DNA of 64,000 nt, taken from Colius striatus (Eukaryota > Chordata > Aves > Coliiformes > Coliidae). Of the stretch, positions 1-10,535 are shown one piece after another. Every line of letters begins with the position of its first letter. Position 1 is the first letter of the stretch. The position numbers and the translations under genes are program-made. The stretch covers positions 5,214,001 through 5,278,000 of the forward strand of contig NC_084790.1 of assembly GCF_028858725.1 (NCBI RefSeq). Direction: 5' to 3'. The notes under the pieces were generated by a model, which saw only the letters and a program-made list of their open reading frames with translations, was not told the DNA's origin and searched no databases.

Positions 1-3000
1 CTTACTGCACCCTCACTTCCAGCACCAGAGCACTCACAGGCAGCTGGGAAGCAGTCCACACAGCCGTGCCCTCAGGACCAGATCCTGGTCCAGCATACCT
101 GAGGGTCCTCACTTTTCTCCCAGCTGCAGAAGTTACTGCAAAGGGCAGAAGCCACTGGAGAAGGCCTGGCCAGCTGTGGTATCTCTGACATCTCTGACTA
201 TAAAGCACATGAAGGAGAAAGTGTCATCCCTTCACAGCACCCAGCAGAGTGGGAGCCTCACCCTCCTGGGAAACAGTGGGCACAGTACAAAAGCTTCTCT
301 CAGGCTTTTTCTTCCTTCTTATTCTTATTATCTAGAGGGGAAAAAAATGCAAACCAACAAACAAACAGATATTTTATTTTTGATGGTATTATTTATGGGT
401 TGTTTGGGGGTTTCGTGGTTTTTTGGTTTTTTTTTTTTTTTTTGATGGAACAGCAGAAGCAATACAAAATACACAAAGAATATCTGCTGATTTTCATGGC
501 ACTATCAATTTCTTCTCCAGCATGGAGAAGAGGCAGGGTATGGGTCAAGGGAAAAAAAGATTTACTCTTCCTTGATACACACAGCCTTGGCAACACGGTT
601 GTGAATGTACTGAATTCATAATAAGCCATGCAAAAAAAACTCCCCTAGAAGACTTTATAACTTTGCAGGCAACCAGCCTCCATAATCAAGTCTTACAACA
701 CAGCTCACTACTTCATAAATTTGAAATAAATCATAAAAAGGGCATATTAAAATAATTTGTATCAGTAGGGACTGATTTAAAGCCCAGCTCCTCATCCATC
801 AACGAGATGCTTTCATTTGCTAGTATATTTCTCCAAACTGCAGGAAAAGCTTCGCCAGATCCATTAATAATAAAGAGAAGAGAGCCTTCACTGAGCAAAT
901 GGACAAAGGGAAAGTGGAGAAATACTCTCATAAACTTCTTTTTCTTTACAAAATCCTCTCCAAAAATAATTATGAGAGACAAACGCCACCACGACTTTTG
1001 ATCTTTTACTGAAGAATAATTTAGAACAATATTTAATGCATGAAAACAACTTTTGGGACTTTTGCCATTCAGCTCCAAGGGGATAATACAGTAAAGAGGG
1101 GAGTGGATAAGGAAAAAAAATCTGGAAGGTAGCGAACCCATCCGTTTCCCTGTGGGAAAGCTGGTGAATAAATTCCTTATCCTTTGGAAACCACAAAAGA
1201 ACCGGAGAGGAGTGATGCAAAGGGAAGGACTTCCACTTTTTTTCCGGCTTTCCTCACCCTTTCGATTGAGCCGCAGTACATACTTGAGTCTGGCCGGAGA
1301 ACAGCCCCGTCCCTGGGCGGAGCGGCCGGCGGGGCCGCGGCGCCCGGGGCCGGCGGAGCGGTGCGTCTCAGAGCCGAGGGAAAGCCCGGCTACTCCGGGA
1401 CTCCGCCGCTGGCTTTCGTGCAAACTGCAGGGAAACAGAGAGAAGCTATAACCTGCCCTTCGGGTGGGCTCCTTGCTCAGAGGTATTGCTCCAAAACATG
1501 TTGTTTGCACACGCTTGTTTATCGTGTTTTATCAGAAGGTGCGGCATTGCCTTTGAAATGTGAGAGCCTTAAAACATCTCCAGCTGCTAGAAGGAGCTAT
1601 ATTTTCTTCACTCTGTCAGTCGGCGTTTAAATGTGAACTATCTCTAATCCTTCATTGGGAAAGATAATTAAAGTACCATTAGGGAAGCATTTTTTTATCG
1701 TATCTCTCTCTCTAATAAACGAGTGAGACTCGGAGTTTCCGCGCCGTGGGATGGGCTGAAACACCCGGTAAATCTTTGGCCATTGACACAGTAATGAGAG
1801 CAACAGGGATTCAAATCGGAAACTGCATTTCATGTCCTGCTCCGTTTCGTGCCAGCAATGCCAATATTTTCATGTGTTTCGGAATAACTCACACAGAGGA
1901 GAGTTTTGTAGTGGTAATTAAAAGTATTTTTAATTCCTTCCTTTCTCCAAAACATATTCGTGTATATCCGAGGTTAAAAGCCACTTCTCTGTTTAAGGGG
2001 AAAATATTCTCACCTATGTTATGGAAATTCCTTGGGAAAAGATTTTTGTTGGCGGTTTTGATCTTTTAGCTTGGCAAGACCAAAGAACTCTTTGAAGTCT
2101 CAGTAAAAGGTACTTTTTAGGATTTTGGGGGTTTAGACAAGAAATACCTTCTTTTCCCTTTTTTTGGTAGTGTTACCTTCTCTGTTTGCTGTAAGTGACA
2201 TATTGCTTCCTTTCTGTAACCCCAGCTTCTCACTTTTGTCCCCACATGTAGCTCCATGACTCCGTGACACAACAAAAAGATTGTGAAGAGGTGGGCAGAA
2301 ACATTGAAGACTCCAGGCATCCGCTGCAGACAAATGCAAAGAGAATGATTTGGGCAGAATTGATGAAGGAAGGAAGAAATTAAATAAAGATAGCCTGAAG
2401 TAAGATTTCCTCGAGGTAATATTTCACTGAGCAAACTCATAGGGAAAAGACCAGGAGAATCACATGAGATTTCCCACCCTCCCCTTCGGGTTTTTGTAGT
2501 TGTTTGATTTTCATGTTTTCCTGAGACCAAAAACGTTTGTGTTTTGCCACTTCATGAGGCTGTTTAATCAACAGAGGCTGTGATAACCTCCAGAATTTTA
2601 TAGCCATTAACAAATCCATTAAATCTCATCGAATTAGCTTTATGGCCACTAAAAGAGAGCTCACCTTCCTCTCATCTGATTTTAAGAGCTACCTCACACT
2701 CGGTTGTTTGGCAGTCCTGTGTGAAAGGGCTGTACATGCACATTCTCATTGCTCTCAGAGATTTTTTGCCAAAGTATTAACAGGGCAGGATGTAAATACT
2801 CTACAAGGCTGTAGATCCTCAAACAAAAGTTCTTGCTATGGGCTCTGAGAACAAAACCTGCCCTCCCCAGGACCCCGCAGCTCTCAGGCAGGAGCTTGTA
2901 CCCCAGAGTAGGACCTCAAATACTTTGGAAACACACAGGCTTTTTGCCAAGCCCACAAACAGACAGCAAGTGTCCAAAAGAAAAGTCTCGTTGCTTTTAT

Positions 3001-6000
3001 CAGAGACCCAGTGCCCCAGACAAGGGCAACTTCAGTTGCCACCATATCCTTGAGACATCTAAGATCTCTAGGACTGTCCCCACAGTTGCCTCAGTCACCT
3101 CACAGAGTTGGCCACAGAACTGGCCCAGGTACTGGCCCAGTTGTTATCTGCTTTGGATTTCACTTGTGATTCTGTATTCTTTCCTTTTAAGGGAAAGGTG
3201 TTCAGGTTTTGAAATAAACTCCTCTGAAATATCTCTGTTTTGCATCAAATCTTGATTTGCTCCTCTGATGAAAACCTTTCAGAAAAGTCTTTTGTTATTG
3301 TTGCTGGGGCAGATTTCAGTTTGTTGTTACCTAAACCCGTCTCTTCTGTCATGGCTTCATGCAGAAACATATCAGTATTTATTTTGTTCAATTTAGGGCT
3401 AAATCCCATGCTGTTGTGTATACTTTTACTTATTAAAAATATATATTTCTATAATATAGAATATGTAATATGTATACATGCATTTTATGTTTTATATAGC
3501 TTCTTTTACTATATATACCTCCCCTTTCTACCCCTGCTGCAGTTTTTATGGTTGTACTGAGTTTACAGGATTGTACCTTGTCACACAGACTCCCTGGGCA
3601 GAGTAAATGTCCATGAACTATGCACCCTCCCGGAAGGTCTGACCTGTGCTCTCTGCACTGAAAAGCAGCTCCTGCCTTTCTTGGTGTGTCCTCCCTGGCC
3701 CAGTGCTTTTTCTTTTTTAACCTCAAATAATTTTTCAAAGTAGCCTCCTGGCTGGGAGTGCTGAGTGCTGGCCTTCACAAGGGCTGGCTGGGATGCAGAG
3801 ACCCAGGATTGACCCCATCTCTGGTCCTCAGGCCAAACTGGGCCCATCTTTGGGTGAATTCATTTCAGGCTGAACTTTGTGTGAACCTGAGCCCGAGGGG
3901 AAGGGAACCCGACAGAGCAAGGCTGACAGAGGCAAGTTCTGAGCAAACCCATCAGCCTGAGTAAATATTGAACAAGTCCATGTGAAGGCTGAGGTTGAAA
4001 TGGAGCTGTCAGACCAGTGTAAACTGAAAGGATAGGTGAGGCCTCTGAAGAGCAAGGAAACATTTCATACACTTACTTCTACAATTGTTCCTTCCACCCG
4101 AGCCCTTTGCCCTAGACCTCATTTCACCTGCCTGAGAGGCTAGAGCAACCCTGAAGCTGATGTACACTGAAATATCTGTTGGTGGAAGCAAAGGGCTGAG
4201 AGGCAGAGGGATGAGCAAGGGGACAGCACTGTGGGGTGGCCCTTTCAGTGTAATGAGCTGGGAGAATTACAACTTGCATCGAACATGAGAAAGCATATTG
4301 GAGATCCCCTCCTTAAATCCAGGTGACCTATGCAGCATCATTCGTGAAAAAGTGTAGTGTGTAATTGATACAAATACAGCTGAAATACTTTGTCTATAAA
4401 TATACATAATCAAAATAAACCCATATATACTCAGCTCCCAGAACTTAGCCCAACAAACTGTGCAACAGTAAGGGTGCCTAAGGCTGTTGAGTGTGCAAGC
4501 TCCTCTGCCCAGGGGAGATTTGAAGGCAGCTATGCTCACCCAGTCTTTAGCACAGTTGCAGGTTATTTGCCTGGTTCTCTACCGGTTTTAAGAGTAAAAA
4601 TGTGTTCATGTCAAAACACCGAGAAAACTTGGAAGGCATGAAAACTCCTCCTGGTTTGCTCGATTTTGGGTATGTTAACTCTCTTGACAGTGTGTCTAAG
4701 CAGGTGCATGGGCACCTTGCTGCCTTGGGGCTATGCACAGAAGACAGATAGAACTGTTGCAGTTCTGACTCATTTGTGGCATGTTGATCACATCTCACCT
4801 TGGTCCTGCTCTGACTTTGCTGGGAGCTGGGGAAGGGGTGGCCCCTGACAAATTTTAATGTGTGAAATAAGTTGGGAGAAAACCAGAAGGCTTCTTCCCC
4901 TCTTATTCTCCACTTCAAGGCATATCAAAGGCTTTTGGGGGCTGGTAATAACCCAACCTAGCCACAGTACAGCCATTGAAGGAGGAGGTTTTACCCTGGG
5001 ACAGATACCCCCAGGAACACCTAACACCTTCAGTGCAAAGAGATTCTGGGAGCAGAGTTCATAGCAGCCAGCAAGGTGGAGTTGAATATAAGGAAGTAAG
5101 TCTTCAGGGTGTTTTGTGGGGTTTTTTTAACAGAATGTCCTCATTTCAGATCAAAAGGGCCTCACATTGTGAGAACAAATGCTTTAGAGAGAGGAGAAAC
5201 ATTTCACACCAAGGGATAAGGAGCAAATGGCCCTGGCAGGCCATGGCAGGCCAGAGTCCCAGGACTCTGGGTGTTCTTGCCTATGTCCTCCTCCTGCAGA
5301 GGGACAATAGGTCCAACACTGACTACCATTAATAATGCACATGGTTACATTTCTTTAACTGGGAGTTTCCCCTTCCTCTGAGATATTAACAGAAAAAATC
5401 TCTCCTAAGATGTGTCTCTGTGCAAGTGCACAGGTGGACTTGTCTAATTTTGCTGCTCATGAAAAATACCAGGGACTCGTAGTCAAACCTTCATGAAGAG
5501 ATGGGAGTATACCAGATTATAAACAACCATGTCATTGTGGATCATTTATATGAGACAAAGGAGTGTGTGTAGGCCTCCTATTTGTGATAAAACCCAACTA
5601 TGGAGGTAGGGCTGAGTCTCGACTGGGACTCGTGCTCACAGGTGTGCAAAGAGTGAATCGTGCCTCCTTCTGTGAAAGCATAGTTCAAGTCCCATATGAG
5701 TACATTAGTACCTGGGGGGTTCCAGTGGTGCCTTCTCTTTTATCTGCATCTCTGGGTATTGGGCAGACACAGATGTCCCTCACTGCCTCACAGGAGCATC
5801 TAAAACCAGTCAAGGGACTGCCAGCCACAAATGTCCTGGCGTGGCCTTTCCAGCCAGCTTCTGCTTCACAGCAGTGGGTTTCGGGGTCTTGAGACAAAAG
5901 GGAGCGTGAGAAACTTGGAAGGAGAGCAAGGAGGGGGATGAGATTAGCTGTGTGCAGTGATCGTTGTTGGAGCAACAGGGCTTGGCAGTGAGGGGAGCAA

Positions 6001-7444
6001 AGGGAGCAAACCGAGTGGGACTCCAGAGGGGGTTACATATGTAAGGGCACATCGGTATCGGCTCTGCTGACTCTTCCGGAGAGTCCTTTTGAGTTTCAAA
6101 TGGGAGCTGGCAGCCTTTGTTGTGCCCGACACACAGACACAGCAGTACCCTCTTTTTTGTCCAGCCTTTCCGGCCGGCCTGGCGCTGCCCTCCTCACCTG
6201 GGGTGAGCGGGGCCCCGGCCCCTTCGCAGACGATGAAGGAGCAGGATAGAGCATAGAGACCGAGCTGGGGTTGAAAATGCTCGAAGTGAAGATCCACGGC
6301 CTTTCTGCAGCGCAACGCCCCGTTTCTATGAGACAGGTTAAATCATATAGGTTCAACGAAACCTATATGTTAGATCAAGCTTCCAACAGTTTATAAAGTC
6401 AATCTGTTTGCCTCTGATTTTTTTTCTCTCGTGATGCTTTGCAAACTGCTGGTGTAACAAAATCCTCTTTTCACCTTCCCCACCCCACCCCCCCCGCCCC
6501 GCCTTTTCCTTATCTCTGAGCTAATTGGACACTCAAAAATCTTTTCTTTTGAGAAAGGGAGGTGAATTAGATGAAGGAAGATGGTATCTCCGAGGAAGAG
6601 CGATGCTCTGTCACCTAGGGACCACCGGATGGTATGAGCTGGGCCCGAGCGGCGCAGGGCTCAGGCTGCCAGCTCCAGGCTGCACTGCAGCAGGTACTTT
6701 GCTCCTTCCTCGCCCCATTCACGCCCTCACCGAAAAGGTTTGCAAATTGGACGAAGACAGAACAATAGTTTCTCCTAGCAGCCCCTGTGTTTACTTGTTT
6801 AGAAATCCCAGAGGCGTTTCGAGGTAAAAAGGTCAGAGCCTCTCCCCTCCCTCCCGACCCTGGAACGGTTCTGGAGCGCCGGGCCGAGACGTGGACTTCA
6901 TCGCTCCGCAACCTCTGGTGTTACTTGGACTGTGGAAAACGGTCTTTCAAGGGGATAACTTGGGAGGCTGAAGATAGGAAACCAAATTGACACATCGTTT
7001 TGTGTGGGATCAGCCTCACAGAACTGATCAGTATAAATGAGAAACCCGCTCTGCCCCCATCGCAGACCGCAAGTCCGCTCCAGTTAACGCTGCTGCTTCA
7101 CTAATGCAGTTTTTGTTTCCGTGCCGGAAAGAGACGATTTTCTGCTCTCCCCAGGCCTCATGGCACTGTGCGATAACTCCACCTGGGCAGCTCTGCGTTT
7201 CTACCCTGTGCTGTAGGGGAGACTTGCTTTGAACGCTCCTGAAGCGGAGGCGAGCGCCGGACCCGATCCTGCCGTGCCAGAGGGTGCCGTAGGATACCAG
7301 CAGGAAGCGGGATCGGGTGTTTGCTTGGGGAGCTTTGGCAGCAACCGAAGACCTTTTCCTTCCTTCTCCTCCCCCCGAGCCCAGGCTCCCCCTCCCCGTG
7401 TCGCGCATTTCCCTGTCCATTCCGCTTAAAGTCGACAGGTCTTG
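1..7444. other. Non-coding 3' flank of HOXB1
   Basis: No convincing gene is seen here. The open frames are short, lack recognisable domains and have no exon structure. The stretch holds a CpG-rich island near 1.27-1.40 kb, a DR5 retinoid element at 3.87 kb, a 10-bp-arm inverted repeat at 6.34 kb and a GC-richer part from about 6.1 to 7.4 kb. In other vertebrates this side of HOXB1 carries the retinoid-responsive 3' enhancers and then the distant gene SKAP1, of which no exon is recognised here. An unspliced or spliced non-coding RNA cannot be excluded from sequence alone. Confidence 0.7.
3871..3887 (-). promoter_or_regulatory. DR5 retinoic acid response element 3' of HOXB1
   Basis: On the minus strand two perfect half-sites, GGTTCA and AGTTCA, form a direct repeat separated by five bases (CACAA). 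This is the standard RAR/RXR-binding arrangement. It lies about 4.7 kb beyond the HOXB1 stop codon. Mouse Hoxb1 and Hoxa1 are known to have DR5 elements in their 3' enhancers that drive early neural induction by retinoic acid, and the half-sites seen here are of that kind. Orthology is inferred from position, orientation and half-site sequence; no alignment was made. Confidence 0.82.
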
Positions 7445-8589
7445 AGCGTGGAAAAAGTAAACTTTATTAAACTGAGGTAGTTTCATTTCGAGATACAGAG
7501 CACGGGAAAGGGAGTGGTGGGGGAATGGGAGATTCCGATTAAGAAACCACTATTTTTTTTCTACTACTTTGTTCCCCAACAACAGTTGCCGTGATTTTCA
7601 GTTTGCCCTACCCCAAGGTTTCTCATGGGGAAGGGAAACAATTTAGCTGTGTTTAAATAATGTTTTGGTAGGACTCCGATAAGCCTAAGGAGGAGGGAAG
7701 GACACGACCAGAAACCATGCTACTTCTCTCCAAGACTTCAATCTATCGAGGTGGACAATAAATAGCAGCCAGTGCATCAGTGCCGAGGGGGACATAAGTT
7801 TCATGCCTCCCTCGCAGCCTTGCACCCCTTCACTTTCACGCCTCCTACAACAGTAACCGTAATCCAAAGTACCCTCGAGGTTAATCTTCATCTCTTTTCG
7901 TTTTCTCCGAGAGCCTCCCCCCACACCGTCAACAGTCACCGTGGCAGAGCGTGTAGAAAACCCTGTAAAGTAGTAATAGTGCAAAATGGTAGCAGAGGAG
8001 TTGCATTTTTTGCTTGGTGTTTGGGTCTTTGCAGAGGCCGCTAGCATCTGAGACACCTCTGATCTCGGTCCAAGATATACAGACAGCAAACAAAAGCGAA
8101 ACAAAAACAACAATAACAACAAAAAGTTTTTACAGTCTCGTGAGCACGAAAAATACATCAAAATACGGGATTCTTGCAGGTAAAAATCGTTGTGCACATA
8201 TTTAAGACGGGAGAAAACTAAGTTCGTTTTCAAGTTTCTGTAGTTGAAAGTGCAGTTCCTAAAGGGAGGAAAGAAGGGAGCGAGGATACGTCCCTGAGAC
8301 AAACACCGATTGCTACGGATGTACGGGGACATGGCTGCTCCTTTGGAGTCCAGCGTTTTACAAAGGGTCTATAAATTAAGAAAGAAAAATGAGAGCGTGA
8401 GAACTGGTGTCAGACGTGTGGAGACGGCTGGAGCCAAAGGGACTAGCGTGGAGGGAAGCGTGGCCTTGTTTCCACGCTTGTGTGCGGGTGGGGCTGCTCG
8501 TGGGAGGTGCGTGTTCGTGCGTTTGTGCCCGTGGGGGTCTGCAGGAGGGCAGCCCCGGGCTTATCCCCGCGCCTCGGTGGAGACGCTTT
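7445..8589 (-). other. HOXB1: Probable HOXB1 3' UTR
   Basis: This stretch lies between the HOXB1 stop codon and the first good AATAAA downstream of it. It has no other coding signal. The cleavage position is estimated from the poly(A) signal. Confidence 0.5.
7463..7468 (-). terminator. HOXB1: Probable HOXB1 poly(A) signal
   Basis: A canonical AATAAA on the minus strand lies about 1.1 kb past the HOXB1 stop codon. It is the clearest candidate end for the transcript and would give a 3' UTR of roughly 1.1 kb. The choice is an inference, since I have no RNA data. Confidence 0.55.
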
Positions 8590-8915
8590 TCAAGAGGAGA
8601 TTGAGCTGGGGGAGGTCTCAGGTGAGGTGCAGTTGGACTGATCCGAAGCTTCACCCACTTCTTTTGCAGACTTGGAGGCAGCTGCAGGGGTGAGTCCTTC
8701 CTTCTCCCTCTTCTTCTGTTTCATCCGCCTGTTCTGGAACCAGATCTTGACTTGAGTTTCGTTGAGCTCCAGGGTGGCAGCTATCTCCACCCTCCGGGCT
8801 CGAGTGAGGTACTTATTAAAGTGAAACTCCTTCTCCAGCTCCGTCAGCTGCTTGGTGGTGAAGTTGGTGCGGATGGTGTTGGGCTGGCCCAGCAGTCCGT
8901 ACTCCGACACTTTAG
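8590..8915 (-). CDS. HOXB1: HOXB1 exon 2 (homeobox and C-terminus)
   Basis: This exon encodes residues 200-307, including the homeodomain at about residues 211-270. The recognition helix carries [13 protein letters not shown], and the [22 protein letters not shown] start is typical of HOX paralog group 1. The C-terminus keeps the serine/threonine-rich [11 protein letters not shown] ending of HOXB1. The acceptor is TTAACAG followed by CTAAAGTG, and it joins in phase 1 to restore KTAKVSEYG across the junction. The stop is TGA. Homeodomain helix 3 binds the DNA major groove, and PBX partnership supplies the TGATNNATNN specificity. HOXB1 specifies rhombomere 4 and facial motor neurons. Confidence 0.97.
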
Positions 8916-9642
8916 CTGTTAAGGAGCAAACATCAACGAGGCAGGAACAGACAAAACAATTACCTCACTACCCCCGTGGGGGTGTGGATGCAAGTTTCCC
9001 CCAACTCTGGTCCCCTCCTCTCCTGGGCACTCGTGCTCCCTCCCTCATCCTCGACTATCCCTGCTCCCCTCCCTCTCAAACCCAGGGGCATTTTCCCTGG
9101 AGGGAAAGACCATCCTGGGCTCTGCAGAGCCGCCTCCCTTGTAACCATTCCCCCCGTTTCTCTACAAAATGCCGTGAGATTTGAACGTGCGTGGGAAGGA
9201 GTGGAAGGGGAAGGCGACCGTGATAATGGTAGGGAGGAGGAGGGAAGACGGTGATTTAAGGAACATTGTGGAGAAGGAAGTTGAACAATAGCGGAGATGG
9301 AAGCCACGACAGTGGAAGAAACAGGAAGCCTGGAGCGTTTCCTATTCCACGATGGGCTTAAATCTCATTTGGCCTACGGGAAACTGAGTTCAGGGATCCT
9401 CCATCAGATGTACCTGGAAAATCGATCCAGCTTTTCCTCAGCGCTGAGCTGGTGTTTTTAAAAAAAACAACCAAAACCCAAAGAAAACCAATCCCATGTT
9501 CCCCAGGAAGATGAGCCTGGTCACTTTGGATCCAAACCCCTGGAAAGGCAATCTTCCCCTGCAGGGCTGGAAAGCTACCCCCACCTATCTCCTTCCCCAT
9601 CGGGGACCGTCCCTCCCGCTGACTTGCGCTTCCCAAACTCAC
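8916..9642 (-). other. HOXB1: HOXB1 intron
   Basis: This is a single 727-bp phase-1 intron with canonical GT-AG ends (donor ACAG|GTGAGT, acceptor TTAACAG). Nothing beyond splice signals was recognised in it. Confidence 0.93.
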
Positions 9643-10240
9643 CTGTCTTGGGCGGGTTCCTCTTCACTTTCATCCAGTCGAAAGTCTGCGTGGCGCTGGG
9701 ACACGGCTCGGAGGGGCACGCAGGGTCTTTGTCCTCGTTTAAAGAAGGCGAGAGGTTGCTGTAAACGCCGGGCAAGTAGCCGGGCTGCTCCTGCCCATAA
9801 AGGTGGTGTTGCTGGTACTGCCCAGCCGCCCCACAGTAGCTCTCTGCTAAGGAGCCGAGGCTGGATCCCGCGTTGGCGGAGCACCCGGTCGCTTGGAAGT
9901 ACACACCGTCCGCATCCGGCTGGCCGAGGTAGAGCTGGTGGTGCCCGTAGCTGGGGCCGCAGGATGGGGCCGGGTACCCGGCGGCTGGGGCAGCACCCGT
10001 GAAAGGCACAGGGCGCCCGGAGGAGGGAGGCTGGTAGCCGGGGCTTTGCGAGGGCAGATGGGCGGCGGCAGCCGCGCTCCCTCCCACGCCAAAGCCCCCG
10101 TCGCCGTTAAAAGTGTCACTGACGGGGCTACCTGAGCAGGAGGGGAAGGAAGGGGAGCTTTGCTCTAAATGATGGTAGGCGCCCGTCCCACGGTTACAAA
10201 TTGCATACTCTAAGAAGGAGTTCATCCTAGTATTGTCCAT
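9643..10240 (-). CDS. HOXB1: HOXB1 exon 1 (N-terminus and hexapeptide)
   Basis: This exon encodes residues 1-199 of a 307-aa protein, close to the roughly 300 aa usual for HOXB1. The N-terminus MDNTRMNSFLEYAICNRG is the group-1 signature. The PBX-contacting hexapeptide FDWM is at about residues 187-190 (context TFDWMKVKRNPPKT). The middle is low-complexity, rich in Gly, Ala, Ser, Pro, Tyr and Gln, with a five-alanine run near HLPSQ. The start codon is chosen because it opens the conserved N-terminus. The donor GTGAGT ends the exon after ACA G. It is the most 3' gene of the cluster, expected to be the earliest and most anteriorly expressed of the four. Confidence 0.97.
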
Positions 10241-10446
10241 CTGCCACTGATGGAGGAGGGTCAGCCTGTTTTGGGGGGGATGCCTCCTGCCCTACAACCT
10301 TTAGATAGTATGTCAAAGCTGTAAAACTTCCGTCCATGCATCGCTGGCCCTCGAACCCCGCAGCCCTCCGCGGGGCCGGGGTGGGGGCAGGGGGAGGAGG
10401 CCAGGAGGTCCGCCCCTAGCCCAATGAGCGAGGGGCTTCTGAAGTT

Positions 10447-10527
10447 TGTCACATCTCTGAGCTCATCCATCAAGACCTTGACATTTGCATGACAAAGGGG
10501 TTTCAATCAAACCCTGCCCATCAATCT
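10447..10527 (-). promoter_or_regulatory. HOXB1: HOXB1 rhombomere-4 autoregulatory enhancer (b1-ARE)
   Basis: Read on the minus strand, the element holds three PBX/HOX-type repeats: AGATTGATGG (10518-10527), TGATTGAA (10502-10509) and TGATGGAT (10465-10472). Between the last two lies a SOX-type CTTTGTC (10491-10497) directly abutting a perfect octamer ATGCAAAT (10483-10490). A MEIS/PREP-like TGTCA lies at 10447-10451. The same set (three bipartite repeats, a SOX/OCT pair and a PREP/MEIS site, just upstream of the gene) defines the mouse Hoxb1 r4 autoregulatory element, where HOXB1/PBX/PREP maintain expression. It sits about 0.2-0.3 kb 5' of the start codon. Confidence 0.9.
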
Positions 10528-10535
10528 GATAACAA

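Noticed and set aside
427-443. T run near the window start as a SINE or LINE tail
   Set aside because: No flanking element body was recognised; a plain homopolymer is the simpler reading.
731-1510. A 259-codon open frame on the minus strand 3' of HOXB1
   Set aside because: Low-complexity translation with no domain; its length comes partly from the CpG-rich island, and there is no exon or conservation evidence.
7685-8332. A 215-codon open frame on the minus strand just past HOXB1
   Set aside because: It lies within the probable HOXB1 3' UTR, has no recognisable domain and no ancestral HOX paralog relation.
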